Part shown: in pieces, positions 47,326-59,865 of the stretch | Position numbering within the stretch: position 1 is the stretch's first letter | How the letters are laid out: each line of letters opens with the position of its first letter | Translations under genes and position numbers: made by a program | From: Carnegiea gigantea | Lineage: Eukaryota > Streptophyta > Magnoliopsida > Caryophyllales > Cactaceae | DNA: 64,000 bases | Assembly (NCBI GenBank): GCA_029747015.1 | Contig: JAKOGI010000826.1 | Coordinates: forward strand, 16,001-80,000 | Direction of reading: 5' to 3' | Notes under the pieces: model-generated | Told to the model about the DNA's origin: nothing | Databases searched by the model: none | Seen by the model: only the letters and a program-made list of their open reading frames with translations

Positions 47326-48192
47326 TAGGGGTAGTAATGGATCTTGAATCTGATCCATATCCATCAGATATGTGCTATTTGGATGGGTTTAGACCCATTA
47401 TTTTTGAATTCAATAGATCCAGATCCGCTCTATTGGTCAATTGGACTAATTACTCTTGTAACCCAAAAATTCAACAAACAAGTTTTTTAAACTTGTCCTT
47501 CCTTGTCCTTGACATATCATACATTGCTAGTCTCCATTTCTAGAGATGGGCATATGTATCCACTGAATAATTATCTACCCACACAATCCATATACCCATT
47601 AATAATACTAAAGGATAATAATACTGTAGTATAATAAATAAAATTAAAATAAATCACTTTTCGTCTATTTCTTGTGATATCATTTGAAATTTAGTGGCAA
47701 AATTTTAACTTTAATGATTTAGATCGAAACTTAACTACTAATAACAAATATCAAAAGAAGTTTGAATCTAAATTTTGTGTTCAAAATGTATTTATATATT
47801 TAATATTTATCTTCACTATGAGGTAATATTATAGTTGTCACTTCTCATTAGTTTCTGAGAAGACTTGGTTGTATGAGGTATTATTATAATTTTCACTTCT
47901 CATTAGTTGGCACATTAAAATTATTATTATTTTATATCTCAGGTATTGCTATTATCTTTATTGAAAACTATATTAATGTTTTTATTGAATGGTTACCACA
48001 CACCTTAAACTCCTAATATGCATTTGTAAAGTTGTAGATCTATTTAGGATCCATAGACCCAATGGATCTAGGAATAGATCTTAACTTTTAATATCCAATA
48101 GGTCTAGCCTGGATATAGACCCAGACCCAGAAAATTAAAATGGATCTGAATCTAAGTAGATCCGATCCAGATCGTATCCATTGCCACCCATA
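47326..48192. mobile_element. hAT MITE with AGATCC words
   Basis: Ends TAGGGGTAGTAATGGAT and (reverse-complemented) TATGGGTGGCAATGGAT are flanked by a perfect 8-bp duplication GTTGGGAA (47318-47325 and 48193-48200). Both subterminal parts repeat GATCCA, AGATCC and TAGACCC words. 867 bp, AT-rich centre, no transposase. It lies about 1 kb beyond the 3' end of the MYB gene. Confidence 0.92.
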
Positions 48193-48200
48193 GTTGGGAA

Positions 48201-49201
48201 TGAAAATTTTATGGTCATTTCCCACCGTTTCTTCTTTCCCTTTACTATTTTAGATGTCGGTATTTTTCTTTCTTTCATTAGCTTTGTCTTCCCAATTGTG
48301 AAGATCATAGATCTTGCTATTGATATAGTCTTTTACAATTATATGAGAATTCTTTTTTTAATTATTTTATGTTGTGCTTGTGATGTCTTCTTGTTGCTTT
48401 GTTGATAGTTTTTGGGATGATTCATTTGACAGTCGCATCAAGGTGTTGTAATGGCATTCAACTAGTCATGTACAATCTTCCTTGTTATAAATGACACCTC
48501 GTCCACAAAGCCTATGTCTATAATATACTGAAAAAAATCTCACATCCGTGGGCCTCTTCCTTTGTTGTGTTATCGAGAAATATCAATTTATGTAGAAAAT
48601 TGGATGCTCATTGTGTATCAAATTAGATATCACGATTTTAGAAATTTATTTTGATAATGAAATGACTTTATGCTGAATTTACAGAGGGATACTTAATGAA
48701 ATTGATACTTAATGAAACTGTCCCTTTCTTTTCTTGCAAAATAAAACACTAATTAAGAAAAATTGGGATAAATACAGTTTTAACTTAGTCCAAATACTTA
48801 TGAAAAAGATAATAAAAATATTGTTGTCAAAGCTAAAATAAAGTTAATAAGAGTAAAATGAGTTAGTAAATTAGCTTACATAATTGCAATTTCTATATGT
48901 TAATATCATAATCATCTATCATTGACAAAAAACATGCACGGAGTGACTAATTAGTAAAACAACATGGGATCTCTCTTGTCCTCCTATGTGCTAATGATGA
49001 TCTGATGATCATAGTTACATTCTGCCAATATTAATTAATTTACATTTTTAAAATCTGTTTGTCTCCCAAAATGAGCTACTAAGCTTAAAATCCTTATTCC
49101 TCCAAACACTAATATAATATACGCACTAAATTTTTTCAAGCAAAAGATAGGGGGAACGCTTAATAAGTGTAAATAAAGGAATAGAAACAAAAAAGAAAGA
49201 T
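48201..49201. other. Spacer downstream of MYB gene
   Basis: No gene is seen. The portion next to 49202 should hold the 3' untranslated region of the MYB transcript. The plus-strand AATAAGTGTAAATAAAGG near 49162 gives no clear polyadenylation signal in minus sense. Confidence 0.4.
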
Positions 49202-50823
49202 CTAGAAGAGCTGCGGAGCAATGTCATCATCCATGGAAATGTCAAGCAAGCCACCATGTTCCTGGCTCTCATGGCTGATCACACCCTCTTCAAACAGCCA
49301 TTTCTCCAGAAGTGAGAGTGGCGCCGCTTGTTCCGCCACCGCCAAGCGGGGCTTGCTCTCCTCCACCGACACCGGCTCTGAGTTGGAGTTGGAGTTGGCG
49401 TTGAAGCTAAAAATAGAATCAAACCCCGGAACGGGAGTTGTGGCGTCGTTGGTGGAGCTCAGCGCAGATCCAGATCCAGACCCTGACCCAGACCAAGACC
49501 CGAAACCGAATGTCAGCCTGTCTTTGTTAGAGTGGTAGTTCTGAGTGGAGTGCTCCTGCGAGAACGTGAACTTTGAAGATGATGGGGGCTTATTCCGGAC
49601 CATCCAGCTCTCGAGCAACCGGGCAATGTTGTCGGCGCAGGAGGCGTAATTATGCTTTGTTGGGCCGGGCTGTGTGGTGAGCTTGTCAATGGATAGGGCC
49701 TCGCAGAGGGCCTGTTTGGCCATTTGAATGTCTGTTTGAAGCCTTCTCTCCCACTGCCCCTTATTGGAGGATGAGGATGTTGACAACGACGAGTTTGAAG
49801 ATAACCCTTCTTGTGAGCTGGGGCACTTTTGACCATCTTGCCCTTCTTCCTGCTTCTTTAGCCTCTTCTTTAGATGGGTGTTCCAGTAATTCTTTATGTC
49901 ATTGTCTGTCCTTTGCGGGAGGTAGGATGCTATGGCTGCCCATCTGCAACCACCAAAAGTGCAGTACCCCTTTTTTAGGCATGCAATAACTACATGCAAA
50001 CCAAAAAAGAAAGCAAAATAAGGGCCAGAAAAAAAAAAAAAGGTTAAAGTGCATATCTTAATATATATTTTTCTATCTACTGCTGTTTAATTGTACAAAT
50101 ATGTAACATATCCCATAGCTAGAAAAACAGGCAATAAATTGTACAGCTAGTATTGGAAATTTAACAAAAAATTGTTTTATTTATTTCTACCGAATTAATG
50201 TCAAAGATACATGATGAGAGTATTAGAAGTTAAATGCATATTGATTAAGCAAAATGAGTATACTAAAGACGTACCTGTTGCCTAAGAGCGCTTGAAGGTG
50301 GATAATCATCTTCTCTTCCTGCTCGGTGAAGTTGCCCCGTTTGATACCAGGTCGGAGATAGTTTGTCCATCTTAGTCTGCAACTCTTACTGCATCTTCTC
50401 AAACCTGTCAAGAAAAGAGGGAAGACTCAATTACTGAAGTTGAAAAATTAAAATTACAAACGGTGAAAGAAACATATAATTGTGTGAAGGGCCAAATAAT
50501 GTTCAAGATCGAAAGAAATGGTTGCAAGCTGGGACTGAGAGAAACAAATACGAACTTGCATGAATGAAAAAGAAGCAAAACGACCCAAGAATTGAGTTTA
50601 TAATTAAATCCCATAAAAATAGAGGGAAATGGACAAAAGTTAAGGAAATAATCATGAAGGAGCTGGTAGGTTAGCAAAAGCTAAGGTTACCTGTATTAGT
50701 GGGAACAGCACGCCAATTGCCAGGGCCATGCTCTTGAATGTAAGAGACGAGGATGATATCTTCCCCAGGCGTCCAAGGACCCTTCTTCACCCCTACTTTG
50801 TCACAGCAAGGTGGCCTTCCCAT
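49202..50823 (-). CDS. R2R3-MYB transcription factor, subgroup 1
   Basis: A 334-residue protein from three exons in minus sense: 50823-50691 (133 nt), 50404-50275 (130 nt) and 49943-49202, with GT-AG introns. These are the exon lengths and phases of most plant R2R3-MYB genes. It opens [18 protein letters not shown]2 tryptophans are W17, W37 and W57; R3 has F70, W89 and W108. The tail carries the subgroup-1 motifs [16 protein letters not shown] (188-203) and LLEKWLF (299-305), as in AtMYB30, 60, 94 and 96 and MYB306-like proteins. These nuclear regulators control cuticular wax and very-long-chain lipid synthesis, drought and ABA responses, or guard-cell behaviour; which applies here cannot be told by eye. 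A Ser/Gly-rich stretch (237-248) and an NSNSNS stretch are low-complexity. Residue 20 is Gly where relatives have Glu (WTPEED). No break was found. Confidence 0.96.
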
Positions 50824-50891
50824 TCTATTCGATATATATATATATATATATACCCTGCGTGAACGTGGAATGCTTGTGCGCTGGGCTGCCC

Positions 50892-50903
50892 TTTATATAT
50901 ATT
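50892..50903 (-). promoter_or_regulatory. Likely TATA box of the MYB gene
   Basis: In minus sense AATATATATAAAG lies about 70 bases before the start codon. A second TA run (50831-50852) lies nearer the ATG, in the probable leader. Position and sequence fit a core promoter, but the start site is not visible. Confidence 0.45.
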
Positions 50904-50923
50904 ATTAATTCCACCTTAATTAC

Positions 50924-51710
50924 TTGATTCCTGATCTGAGTCTTAATTCTTCACTCTTTGCTTTCTCTAGATCTCTTTCCAACAAGAAGAAGATGGAGAT
51001 GCAGGTGGTGATGATGATGATGTTGATTATGATGATGAGCAAGTTATATTTTGTTGGTTTTAGTAGGTTTTCTCCCTCTTTTGAAGGGGAGTATTATTAT
51101 GGAGTTTTAGTTAAGGAAAGACAATGGTCCACGATTGGGGTAGGAATGCCTTTCGGATTCGGCTGTGTATTTATAGACAAACGCCAATTAATTAACCTAA
51201 CAAAATGTAAAACCATGGGTAGAAGAGAGAGAGAGAGAGAGTGAATGAATGAATGAATGAAGGGCTCCAAGAGTCAAAAGGAGACAGCAAGGGGCATTTA
51301 CTACCAAGGCTTAGGCCAGCAAAAGTCAGCTTAGCTTTGCTTTGAGCTTCACCTTCACCCTCGATCACCCAACCGCGTGGCATTCAATTCATTGTTCTCT
51401 CTTACAATAGGGACATCCTCCTTTCCAAAAGCAGCCTCTCTCTCCTTCCCCTTCCAAATTTTACTCAAACCATTCTCCTAAATTTTTTAACTAGCTCGCG
51501 GACAATTCTTACCAACCTTGTCGATTAGTTTATACTATTAGTCAAGATCACTGACAAGCAAAGCTAAAACCTATATTAAGGTTTGTAAATTATATTTAAT
51601 AATTCAGCGCAACATAATACTTAAATAAATTCAATTTCACTCAATTTACGACACCGCATTTTTATGATCAATCCTCTTTTCAAACAAATCAAACTTCTTT
51701 GATTTAAATT
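50924..51710. other. MYB upstream region with microsatellites
   Basis: GAT-rich (51000-51045) and GA/(GAAT)n (51225-51262) tracts lie in what is probably the MYB promoter. The forward frame 50924-51244 is mostly repeat-encoded methionine and has no domain. Confidence 0.5.
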
Positions 51711-52127
51711 GGCCTCTGTTTGGTAAATAGCTTTTAGCTGTTGCTGTTTGATGCTATGTTAGCTGTTTCAATTAGCTGTTTATATTGGCTGTTTGAATTA
51801 GCTGTTTTTAGAAAAAATATTTGGTAAAAATTAGTTGTTTCAAAAAAATATATTAGTAAAGTTTTATTTATGCCCTTATCTATGAATTAGTTTTGAGTGA
51901 AATGTCTGTACTTTTTTCAAACTTGTGGACAATTATGTCATTTCTACAAAAAGCTCTTCTCAAAAGGTTAATGAGAATAGCTTTTCAAAAAGAGCTTTTT
52001 GGAATAAAACGGCCACTGCAAACAGTTCTTTACCAATCATCCTTTAACTGTTTGACTTTATCAAAATAGCTAAAATTCTTCCAAACAGTTATTTTTCTCT
52101 AGACCGCTCTTGTTACCAAACACCCCC
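51711..52127. mobile_element. MITE with GTTTGGTAA inverted ends
   Basis: Left end GGCCTCTGTTTGGTAAATAG and right end (reverse-complemented) GGGGGTGTTTGGTAACAAG form inverted repeats. The interior has repeated TTAGCTGTTT words and an AAAGCTCTTCTCAAAAGG / CTTTTCAAAAAGAGCTTTTT fold-back. It is about 1 kb upstream of the MYB start. No clear target duplication was seen. Confidence 0.55.
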
Positions 52128-55100
52128 TTAGTATTTTAACCAAATAAAACAAACAAATAGTATCTGATAAACATCAAATAAATTTGTAGAAAACTAAAAT
52201 AAAATTTAAATCACAAATTCTCGAATAGTGTTAAACCACACATGTACAAATTATTATATAGTAGCCTTGGGTATACCAGGATTATGTGGTACCCGAACAT
52301 AATGTGAAAATTAAGGACATATGGAGTGCGCAGAAACGTGGGAATCCAAGGGTAAAATTTACACGCTGCATATGCTGATATTTCCTAGTATGACGGATTA
52401 ATAACGACAATGACATGCCTGAATTTTCTGGAAGAATGCAGCCCACTAGCTAGTAATCCTTGATGATGAAATGTCCAATTGTTAGTTAACAATGGTTACT
52501 CTTTTGCATTAACACGACATGACATAGCTAACGGGTTTCATATCTGAGCTGTTTGCATCAATCAGTTCAGTGCAATGGACCATTCCAATTCAATTCCTGT
52601 GTGGGTATTATATTACATTTTAAGTGCGACTAGGCGCACTTAGCCACTTACTCCCTCATTTGTGTTCTTGTTTTCCAAACGACCAGCGGTAACTAAGCAT
52701 CTGTTTCCGATTCTAGCAAATATAGGAGTTAATCAAGGTAAGGCAATTGTTACTTGCAATATTAACTGATAACCAAACAAACTAAGATAATAGAAACATA
52801 GTTCAATTTTTTTCCTTTTATATTAGAATAAAAATACAATCAGGGTAATGGAAAGAACTGAATGCGTTTGGATATGTAAATAAGAGTTCAAAAATAAAAA
52901 GAATTGTTAATTAGTTAACTCATTCATTATTGATTAGTGTAACCTCTAAGGTGGTTTTTTTGCTCTTATAGATGTTTAATGTCCATCTTATATATTTTTA
53001 TTTAAATATTTAATTCATAATTCAACTACACTTCATCAGTTTTTTACTTTTCTTTTTTTTGGGGGGGATGTGTAACTACTTTTCAACAGTCAAACATTAC
53101 TTATTCTCTTTTGCATCCTTAATTGAGGTGTTTAGAAACATGAGAGGGTCAAACAGGGTTAAAGATTATTTACTTTTTTATGATATATGGAGAAACTCCA
53201 AAAGATTGCGGTAGTCTGGTACAAGCTTGGCAAGAGGTCTTAGCAACAACTACCAAAGGAGTAATCTGTATATCATACATCTGGAAAAATATACTCTCAA
53301 TAATCACATCAGCAATTATATATTAAAAAATTAATTCATGACAAATACATGTGTGAAAAATATATATACGTGGACAATGAGAGCATGTGCTCTTGAAGCA
53401 CATAAAAAATTGCCGAAGAAGTGGCGGAACGAAAAGTTAGTGAAGCTTATGGATTTTAGAGTGACGTGGCCAGTAACGGAAAATGTCACGACCATGCAAG
53501 TTTTATATGCAAATGATTGTACCAAATGGCACAATGACTAGGCGTGGACAATGAATCGAGTATCCATTAGATGAAATAAAAGAGTTAGCAGTTTTTTATG
53601 CAAAATTTATAGTTCTCTAGTTTTTTATGCTTACTTTTTGTCTTTTAGCAAGCATTAAACTTGACTTCAAAAGAGAAAAACTTTATAAATTTTCATTCGC
53701 TGTCAAAATTTTTCTTATCCTTCCTAGCTTTGAGGTCACTGTTGTATATTACTAACACATCACCGAAACAACCAGTGCTAACATCAACATGCCTAATCTT
53801 TTTTTCAAGAACAATTAACCAACACATCATCATGTAATCAAATCACCCATTCAGTTGTGTAAAATTACATGTTTGAGAAAAAGTGAAATACTCACATCAT
53901 TAAGTATTCTTCATTAGAAATTTGGCGGGTCAAACAATTTGACATCCATGCAGTTATATTTCCTTTATGTTTTGTTGTTAACAAATTAAATAATGATCCA
54001 AAAAATTAATAAATGGTACGTTATATAAATCACTGTTGAAACAATTTTAAATATCATAGTTTGAAATTATGTAGACTATTTTATATATTTAAAAAATTGT
54101 TATAATAGTTCTAGGAAGAAAAATAATATGAAATGTGATTCTAAACCTGTTGAGTTGAGTCGAAATTTGAAGTTTTGTACTCAAGCTAACACAACCGACT
54201 CATATTTTACCCTACTTAAATTGCCAAGTATATCCCCCCCCCCCCCGAAAAAAAAAAAAAAAAAACAAGCCACAATCAATGATCCAACACTCAAAAACCC
54301 CAGCATGCCCACTAGGTTCTAGTGAAGCCATATATCGCTATTGTCGTTAATCTCCAATTACTGTCCTCAACACAACGCTGCATCTGGTTGAGGATTTTTC
54401 TTGAGAGACATTGCTCTCATCCTAGATCCAATTGGAACATTGTAAAATGTTTGTGTTTTTTAATGTATACTAACCATGATGAGCCAATCATATGATATAA
54501 GGAATTGATAGCTACAGGTACTTATACTTTTTCAATACAAGCATGAGAAAAATTAGCAAAGTCCTCCACATGATCTTGATGCAGAGAACACCAATTAAGA
54601 TTCATGAATTTTCTAATAGAAATTAACCATATTGACTTAGTTCATAGAATGTAAGCATTTTTCTTTACATCAAGTGCTAAACAACTTAAATGACACAAAC
54701 ATTTTAAAATTTGAAATAAAAATAAACTAATACTAAGAGCATAAATTTTCCCACAACAACTAATATTGCATTCAAGTTTTACATATTACATAAGATAGAT
54801 ATGAGATACCAGATATTCATTATCGAGTACAAATTAAATTTAAGAAGTTTTTCCTATTAATATTAAAATATAAATAATACTATTCAATCGATTTTTTCTT
54901 ATTCACAACACCTTTTAATCAAACTAACAATATGCAAAATACTAATAAAACTTACAATTATTTGTTTTCCTGGTACTTGAAATCACCCCCCCCCCCCAAA
55001 AAAAAAAAAAAAACAGTATACCATTATCTCATACATTGTTAACGTTTCTACCTCAAAATTGTAAATCCCAGAGAACTAATCCCAACTTTAAGTCTCCTTA

Positions 55101-56517
55101 GTTGTGGCTGGCAGCGACGATCAATGCGCAAGGGCTGTTCTCAATTAAAAATGCATGTTGACTCTATATAAAGATCACCTCAAGTATGACTTTTCAAAAA
55201 TTATTGAGAATGCATCTGAATAAATCTTTATAACCTTATGCAGTTATAGCGACTTGATTTGATGGAGTTGCTTCATTTGATCTTGAATCAAGACCATTTA
55301 CTGTGTATGTTATTTTTGACAAATTGTATCTCATTGAGAATGTCGCCTAATAATGGTGGATATCTTTCTATAGGAGGTAATCTATCCAATTCATGTAAAT
55401 TTTTTTATATATTGTGTAATGTACGAAGGTGATATTTAACCCGAAACAATTCATTTATTTAATCGAACTAATTCATTTATTTATCCAATCTATATTCATG
55501 TGAATGTTGTATAATTACATGATTACTTCTCAAAAACAAGATAAGCGCAGAAAATTTGCAAAACTTTTAATATTTAACTGGAAGCAATTCATTTATTTGG
55601 CCGGGCATAGGTGGAGCTGTCATCGCTTAAATTGTCAAAGTAATTCCAGCGCTGTTCATACGTTATGTGTCCAATCAATAATAATAAAATAATTAATCAC
55701 AGGGTCGTCGGCACAGGTAACATTAAAGGGATTTTTTGTCCGTATTCTCTTCTTTTAGCTATTGCCCAGTTGTAGTTGATGAGATAATTAGGGAGAAGGA
55801 AGTCTGATTGCAGATGTATTTGTCAAATGAATGGATTTGGTTTTCTGGCTTAATCAATCATGAGTGTAGTATTTGTGTTTCCGTATGAGGTGTCCTCGCA
55901 TGATTTCTCAAGAGTTACGCAAGACTATTTGCTTTTTACACTGTTATAGGTGAGAAATGCTCGAGTTTTCCACACTGGTTTCTTGGGGACCAAAAGCAAG
56001 CATGACTTTGAGAGCTATGAGCTGCGTGTGTATGTATGTGAAAACTCTGGTGAAATAAATCACCAATCAAGCATTAAGCTAGCTGTCGTGGTCATTTCTC
56101 CACACTTCCAGTTCGGATCTTGATGTCACGTGAGGGTTTCGGGAAGAACAGTGTGGGGTTGAAGATGATTAGGATGCCACATGAGGCTTCTACATCTTAG
56201 AAGGGAAATGACAGGACGCACGTATGAACATGTTGATTTCGTTATACGTAATATTTGTTTTCTTTTCTTTTTCACCTTGAAATTTAGTTAATCATATTAA
56301 AACTCATGGAACAATATGCAATATCATTTTGAAGTTGATAAACTGATGTGAACGAATATCTTAAATCTTCTTGTGCGACGCAATTTTGGCTTATCTATCA
56401 AGTTATTGGAGCTTTGCTTACTTTGCCATAACTATCAAAGCATATGAGCACAAGAGTAAGGTTTACGTCTCTACGTAGAAGCACACGAGACAAATAACAT
56501 ACATATCTATATAAATC

Positions 56518-56518
<1 letters not shown>
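52128..56518. other. Long AT-rich spacer, no gene
   Basis: I see no coding region with domain support in 4.4 kb. Notable tracts are a T run followed by seven Gs (about 53047-53068), 13 Cs then A run (54234-54263), and 12 Cs then A run (54986-55013). The overlapping frames at 53331-53541 on both strands and the frame at 55504-55692 have no recognisable features. Confidence 0.5.
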
Positions 56519-56563
<45 letters not shown>

Positions 56564-56564
56564 T
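56519..56564. repeat. (ATT)n microsatellite
   Basis: About 15 perfect ATT units. Confidence 0.95.
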
Positions 56565-57649
56565 TATTGTTATTTTTTCCTTTCTCTTGCGGCCCTCACA
56601 TTGTGCTCATCCTATGCATACCTTTTATAGATAAAGACTTAAATATTAAGAAATAATAACTTATTTCATAATTATGTTTTACCTTTCTCTCTGACACAAA
56701 TATAAATGTGAAATATTAAACATTTTAGATACAATAGTACTATGACAATTATATTTACTGTAGAGGCATAATTATACAGAAATAAAAAAGAATCTTATTT
56801 TTATTATTATTTTCTCTTCATCTTTGCAAACTGACAATGCTAATTATAAACGAATAGTTTATAGTAAACAGGTATTTAACAACCAATTGAACTACTAATT
56901 TTATCAGATACATATTTAATTAACAAATAGTAATATAGCTAATTATTAACCATTATTATTTAATAGTTTACAACAAGCAAGATAACTAACTTCTAAAAAA
57001 ACAAATGACCTGTAAAACCACCTAAGTTCACCAAATACATACTTTAGTAGATTACAAATATTATATGGAAAGTACCGACTGATTTATTGCCAAAAATTAC
57101 CTTTTTATAATTGGCTGTAGAGAAAGTTAAGGCATGATAATTCAATTAACTAATGGTTCTGTTTATAATAACTTATTTTATTGACTGCAATCTTTATATA
57201 ATAAATTTTAAAATAGGTGAAGTGCTCATATTTGAGGATTTTAGATTTGCTGCATTCCTGTGCACTCTCGCCTAATTGTTCCCCAAGCAGTTATCTTTAA
57301 ATTTTGAAGTGACCGCCTAACTCTCCCCATTATGTGCAGTAATCGACCAAGCATCCAATAGCCCAAAAAAAAAAAAAAAAAAACCCCCAAACCACAGAAA
57401 TTATAGGTGTCCACATTCTGCAACTGCAAACTATTAACAATTTTTTAAAAATAAAATATGCATTCACAGCTATATAATCTCCCCTGTTCGAAAACTGAAT
57501 TTCCACTATTTGACTAAAACACAACTATACCATACCCTCTCTCCAACAGCTTCGCCTAAATCTCCATATTGGCAAAACTCACCACCTGAAACATCTCATT
57601 ATAATCATCCTCTCTGCTAGCCGTATTGCCCCCACTCGCGTATTGAATA
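56565..57649. other. No gene seen
   Basis: AT-rich spacer with a 19-base A run followed by Cs near 57365-57390. A partial first unit of the next tandem repeat may begin near 57585 (ACATCTCATTATAATCATCC). Confidence 0.5.
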
Positions 57650-58045
57650 GATCACCAGGTACGATCTTTTTACTTATAAACATCTCATTATAATCATAGT
57701 TAAAACTATGATTCTGCCCACATATTCATATTTTTGCCCTTTATAAAACAGATTGGGATCAATACTTGCATGTTGAGGGAAAACCAGGTATGATCTTCTT
57801 ACTTATAGACATCTCATTCTAATCATACTTTAAACAATGATTCTGTCCACATTTATATTTGTGACCATTTATAAAACAGATTGGGATCAATAATTGCGTG
57901 TAGAGGGAAAACCGGGTACAATCTTTTTTACTTTTAGACATCTCATTGTAATCACAGTTTAAACAATTATTCTGTCCACATATTTACATTTGTGACCCTT
58001 CATAAAACATATTGGGATCACCAATTGAGTGTTGAGGGGAAACTT
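57650..58045. repeat. Tandem repeat, about 129 bp, three units
   Basis: Units begin near 57652, 57783 and 57911 with ACCAGGTAC/ACCAGGTATG/ACCGGGTACA, and a fourth start is eroded at about 58039. Each contains ACATCTCATT, TCTGTCCACAT, TATAAAACAGATTGGGATCA and a GTTGAGGG-like end. Spacings are 131 and 128. Non-coding, moderately diverged. Confidence 0.85.
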
Positions 58046-58872
58046 GCAACAAGAAAAACTCCACAATCAGATTACATTCGAGGTATGGCAGCACCCTTTC
58101 CCAGCTAATCATACTTGAAACATTTATGATGTAAACATATTCTTACGTTTGCCCCATCGATTGATAATGCAGACTAAGAGCCTGAAAACACAAACGCCCA
58201 TATTTGTGTGTTGAGGTCAAAATTACAACATCAAGGTGAAACTGAAATTGGTTGTGTCCATTCTAGATATGTAATACCTTCCCTCCCTCCTCACCGAACC
58301 ATATATGGACACAAATAATTCCCCAAAAACTACCTAAAATTGAGAGAGAATGCACATATAGATATATCAAATGGGGTAAGATTATATTCTGATCTGTTAA
58401 AACTAGAGATAGAGGACTTCATATCACCCACACAAAAAACCACAAAAACGACTTGATCTGCCAGGGAGGGGGATGTACTGTTGGTCGTGAACACCAACCA
58501 ATCCCATGTAAGTTAATTGCATAAGTTCATCAAAACAGAAAGAGCGCATGTAAGTTTATTTCATAAGGTCATAAAATTCATACCACACAAACAATTAAAT
58601 ACCAAATACACGGATTAGTAAATGAATTTAGTAAAAGAAATAAGTACGGTGATGGAGGTCATAACACACACAAACTCAAAGACCAAATGGTTTTGATATT
58701 TCAAATTAGTAATTGAATTAATAAACGAATTTAGTACGGAGATGAAGGTCATAACAAACAAAATTCAATACCAAATTACCATCTAATAATTAGAAATGCT
58801 GAAATAATTTATATCCAAATTAGAAGTTATTACAATTCGTGAAAGCACTTTCTTATACGTTTAAAGCTATAT
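58046..58872. other. Edge of tandem-repeat field, no gene
   Basis: Phrases from here recur in the array: CCCTCCCTCCTCACCGAACC near 58274 resembles CCCTCATCCCTCCTCATCGA near 61421. Two diverged copies of an AATACCAAAT/GAATTTAGTA segment lie at 58590-58780. Confidence 0.4.
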
Positions 58873-58898
58873 GTATGTGTGTGTGTGTGCGCGCGCGC

Positions 58899-58932
<34 letters not shown>
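58873..58932. repeat. (GT)n(GC)n(GT)n microsatellite
   Basis: Alternating purine-pyrimidine tract of GTGTGT, GCGCGCGC and GTGTGT, a classic Z-DNA-prone composition. Confidence 0.95.
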
Positions 58933-58935
<3 letters not shown>

Positions 58936-59131
58936 AATGAATGATATTTCATAGTCAGTATTGTACGAATTATGGGTATATAAAGATGATATGCAATGCA
59001 ACTTTGAAGTGTTTTCCAACAAGTTAGCCATCATTCTTTGTTGGTTATGTTATATAATGTTCTCCGAAATCAGAGTTTTGCATAAAATTTGTCTAGCATA
59101 CATATCCCAAATGGTGATTTTTATTTCCCTT

Positions 59132-59188
59132 ACACACACACACACACACATATACGTATACGCATATATATATATATATATATATATA

Positions 59189-59274
<86 letters not shown>

Positions 59275-59290
59275 TGTGTGTATGTATGTC
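59132..59290. repeat. (CA)n(TA)n(TGTA)n compound microsatellite
   Basis: CA repeats pass into a long TA run and then TGTA and TATG repeats. Long open frames here are encoded by the simple repeats. Confidence 0.95.
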
Positions 59291-59305
59291 ATAACAAAAA
59301 CAAAA

Positions 59306-59865
59306 AGAAATACAGAAATAACATGTATAATCAACAATATTATGAAACCTACTTTATCTTCACTTTACATGACCCACACACAAACCGAAGGTCATATAGG
59401 TTATTCATAAGATTACTGCATGTATACTTTACCAATCACAAGACATTACTGATCTTTTTGGTTGAGTTCCATTGTTCCATTATATATATAAAGAAATACA
59501 GAAATAACATGTATAATCAACAATATTATGAAACCTACTTTATCTTCACTTTACATGACCCACACACAAACCGAAGGTCATATAGGTTATTCATAAGATT
59601 ACTGCATGTATACTTTACCAATCACAAGACATTACTGATCTTTTTGGTTGAGTTCCATTGTTCCATTATATATATAAAGAAATACAGAAATAACATGTAT
59701 AATCAACAATATTATGAAACCTACTTTATCTTCACTTTACATGACCCACACACAAACTAAAGGTCATATAGGTTATTTATAAGATTACTGCATGTATACT
59801 TTACCCATCACAAGACATTACTGATCTTTTGGTTGAGTTCTAATGTTCCATTGTTCCATTATACA
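59306..59865. repeat. 186-bp tandem repeat, three units
   Basis: Units start at 59306, 59492 and 59678 (AGAAATACAG). The first two look identical over 186 bp; the third is slightly diverged toward its end. Because 186 is divisible by three, one frame stays open across the units and gives an artificial 62-residue repeat. Confidence 0.92.

Noticed and set aside
49221..49989. Forward and alternate minus frames over the MYB third exon
   Set aside because: Shadows of the true reading frame; only the spliced minus-strand product has the MYB domain and subgroup motifs.
50924..51244. 106-codon forward frame upstream of the MYB gene
   Set aside because: Its N-terminal half is Met-rich from GAT/ATG repeats, with no known domain, and it lies in probable promoter DNA.
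58961..59760. Long open frames of 149 and 223 codons
   Set aside because: They are made by (TA)n/(CA)n tracts and by the 186-bp repeat, whose length is divisible by three. Tyr-Ile runs and exact 62-residue repetition mark them as artefacts.
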